Shown here: positions 63,974 to 64,000 of the stretch, in pieces
How the letters are laid out: the number at the start of each line of letters is the position of its first letter
How positions within the stretch are numbered: position 1 is the first letter of the stretch
DNA from: Rhodococcus erythropolis NBRC 15567
GTDB lineage: Bacteria > Actinomycetota > Actinomycetes > Mycobacteriales > Mycobacteriaceae
NCBI RefSeq assembly: GCF_001552595.1
Contig: NZ_BCRM01000027.1
Span: forward strand, 20,706 to 84,705
DNA: 64,000 nucleotides
Direction of reading: 5' to 3'
Translations under genes and position numbers: made by a program
The notes under the pieces: generated by a model
What the model was told of the DNA's origin: nothing
Seen by the model: the letters and a program-made list of their open reading frames with translations, nothing else
Database searches by the model: none

Positions 63974-64000
63974 GTCATTACCTTTCGTCGATGACGCTAA

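Noticed and set aside
1..64000. Insertion sequences, integrase, prophage or plasmid genes
   Set aside because: No transposase, integrase or phage motif was found; gene order and composition are smooth across the window.

Overview
The window is about 62% GC, densely coded, and reads as chromosome of a mycolic-acid actinobacterium, most likely Rhodococcus (erythropolis/qingshengii type). The block rimP-nusA-ylxR-infB-ylxP-rbfA-nrnA-dinF-pptH-pptT-truB-ribF-rpsO-pnp-pepR, with an mntR-type regulator beside ribF, matches the order known from Mycobacterium tuberculosis (Rv2782c-Rv2844). An endoglycoceramidase-like GH5 enzyme and many small TetR-controlled catabolic or efflux genes fit Rhodococcus. 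The species is inferred; no 16S or other marker lies in the window.

Layout. 0-18 kb is accessory: the end of an EcfT gene, TetR/MerR/PadR regulators beside their targets, a lipoate ligase, a GDSL-type hydrolase, a secreted tyrosine phosphatase, an HSL-type esterase, the endoglycoceramidase-like protein, a GAP-family membrane protein, a PBP4-type and a class-C-type lipoprotein, and a frameshifted VOC gene. 18.3-32.6 kb is one minus-strand [NiFe]-hydrogenase island, read hypA-hypB-hhyS-hhyL-(NifU/Rieske)-DUF5947-DUF6084-unknown-microprotein-protease-hypC-hypF-hypC-hypD-hypE-DUF6390. The subunits look like the group 1h (formerly group 5) high-affinity enzymes that use atmospheric H2. 32.7-37 kb holds a cutinase-like protein, a zinc alcohol dehydrogenase and an M16 peptidase. 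37-54.9 kb is the conserved RNA and translation block. 54.9-64 kb is accessory again: a TetR-controlled DHA2 exporter, an SDR/NTF2 pair, EamA and AAHS transporters, a flavin-binding split-barrel protein, and an acyl-CoA dehydrogenase operon that runs to the window edge.

How the genes work together. HypA/B would deliver nickel, HypC/D/E/F would build the Fe(CN)2CO centre, and the endopeptidase would trim HhyL after its DPCxxCxxH motif. The NifU/Rieske fusion is a candidate electron carrier, and the DUF proteins are conserved partners of unknown role. PptT and PptH form an opposed pair that adds and removes phosphopantetheine on carrier proteins. The most interesting material is the hydrogenase island, including a 39-residue membrane protein and a 17-bp palindrome in its promoter region. 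Many hairpins and operator-like palindromes were also found by eye. All family calls rest on motif recognition; no database search was run.
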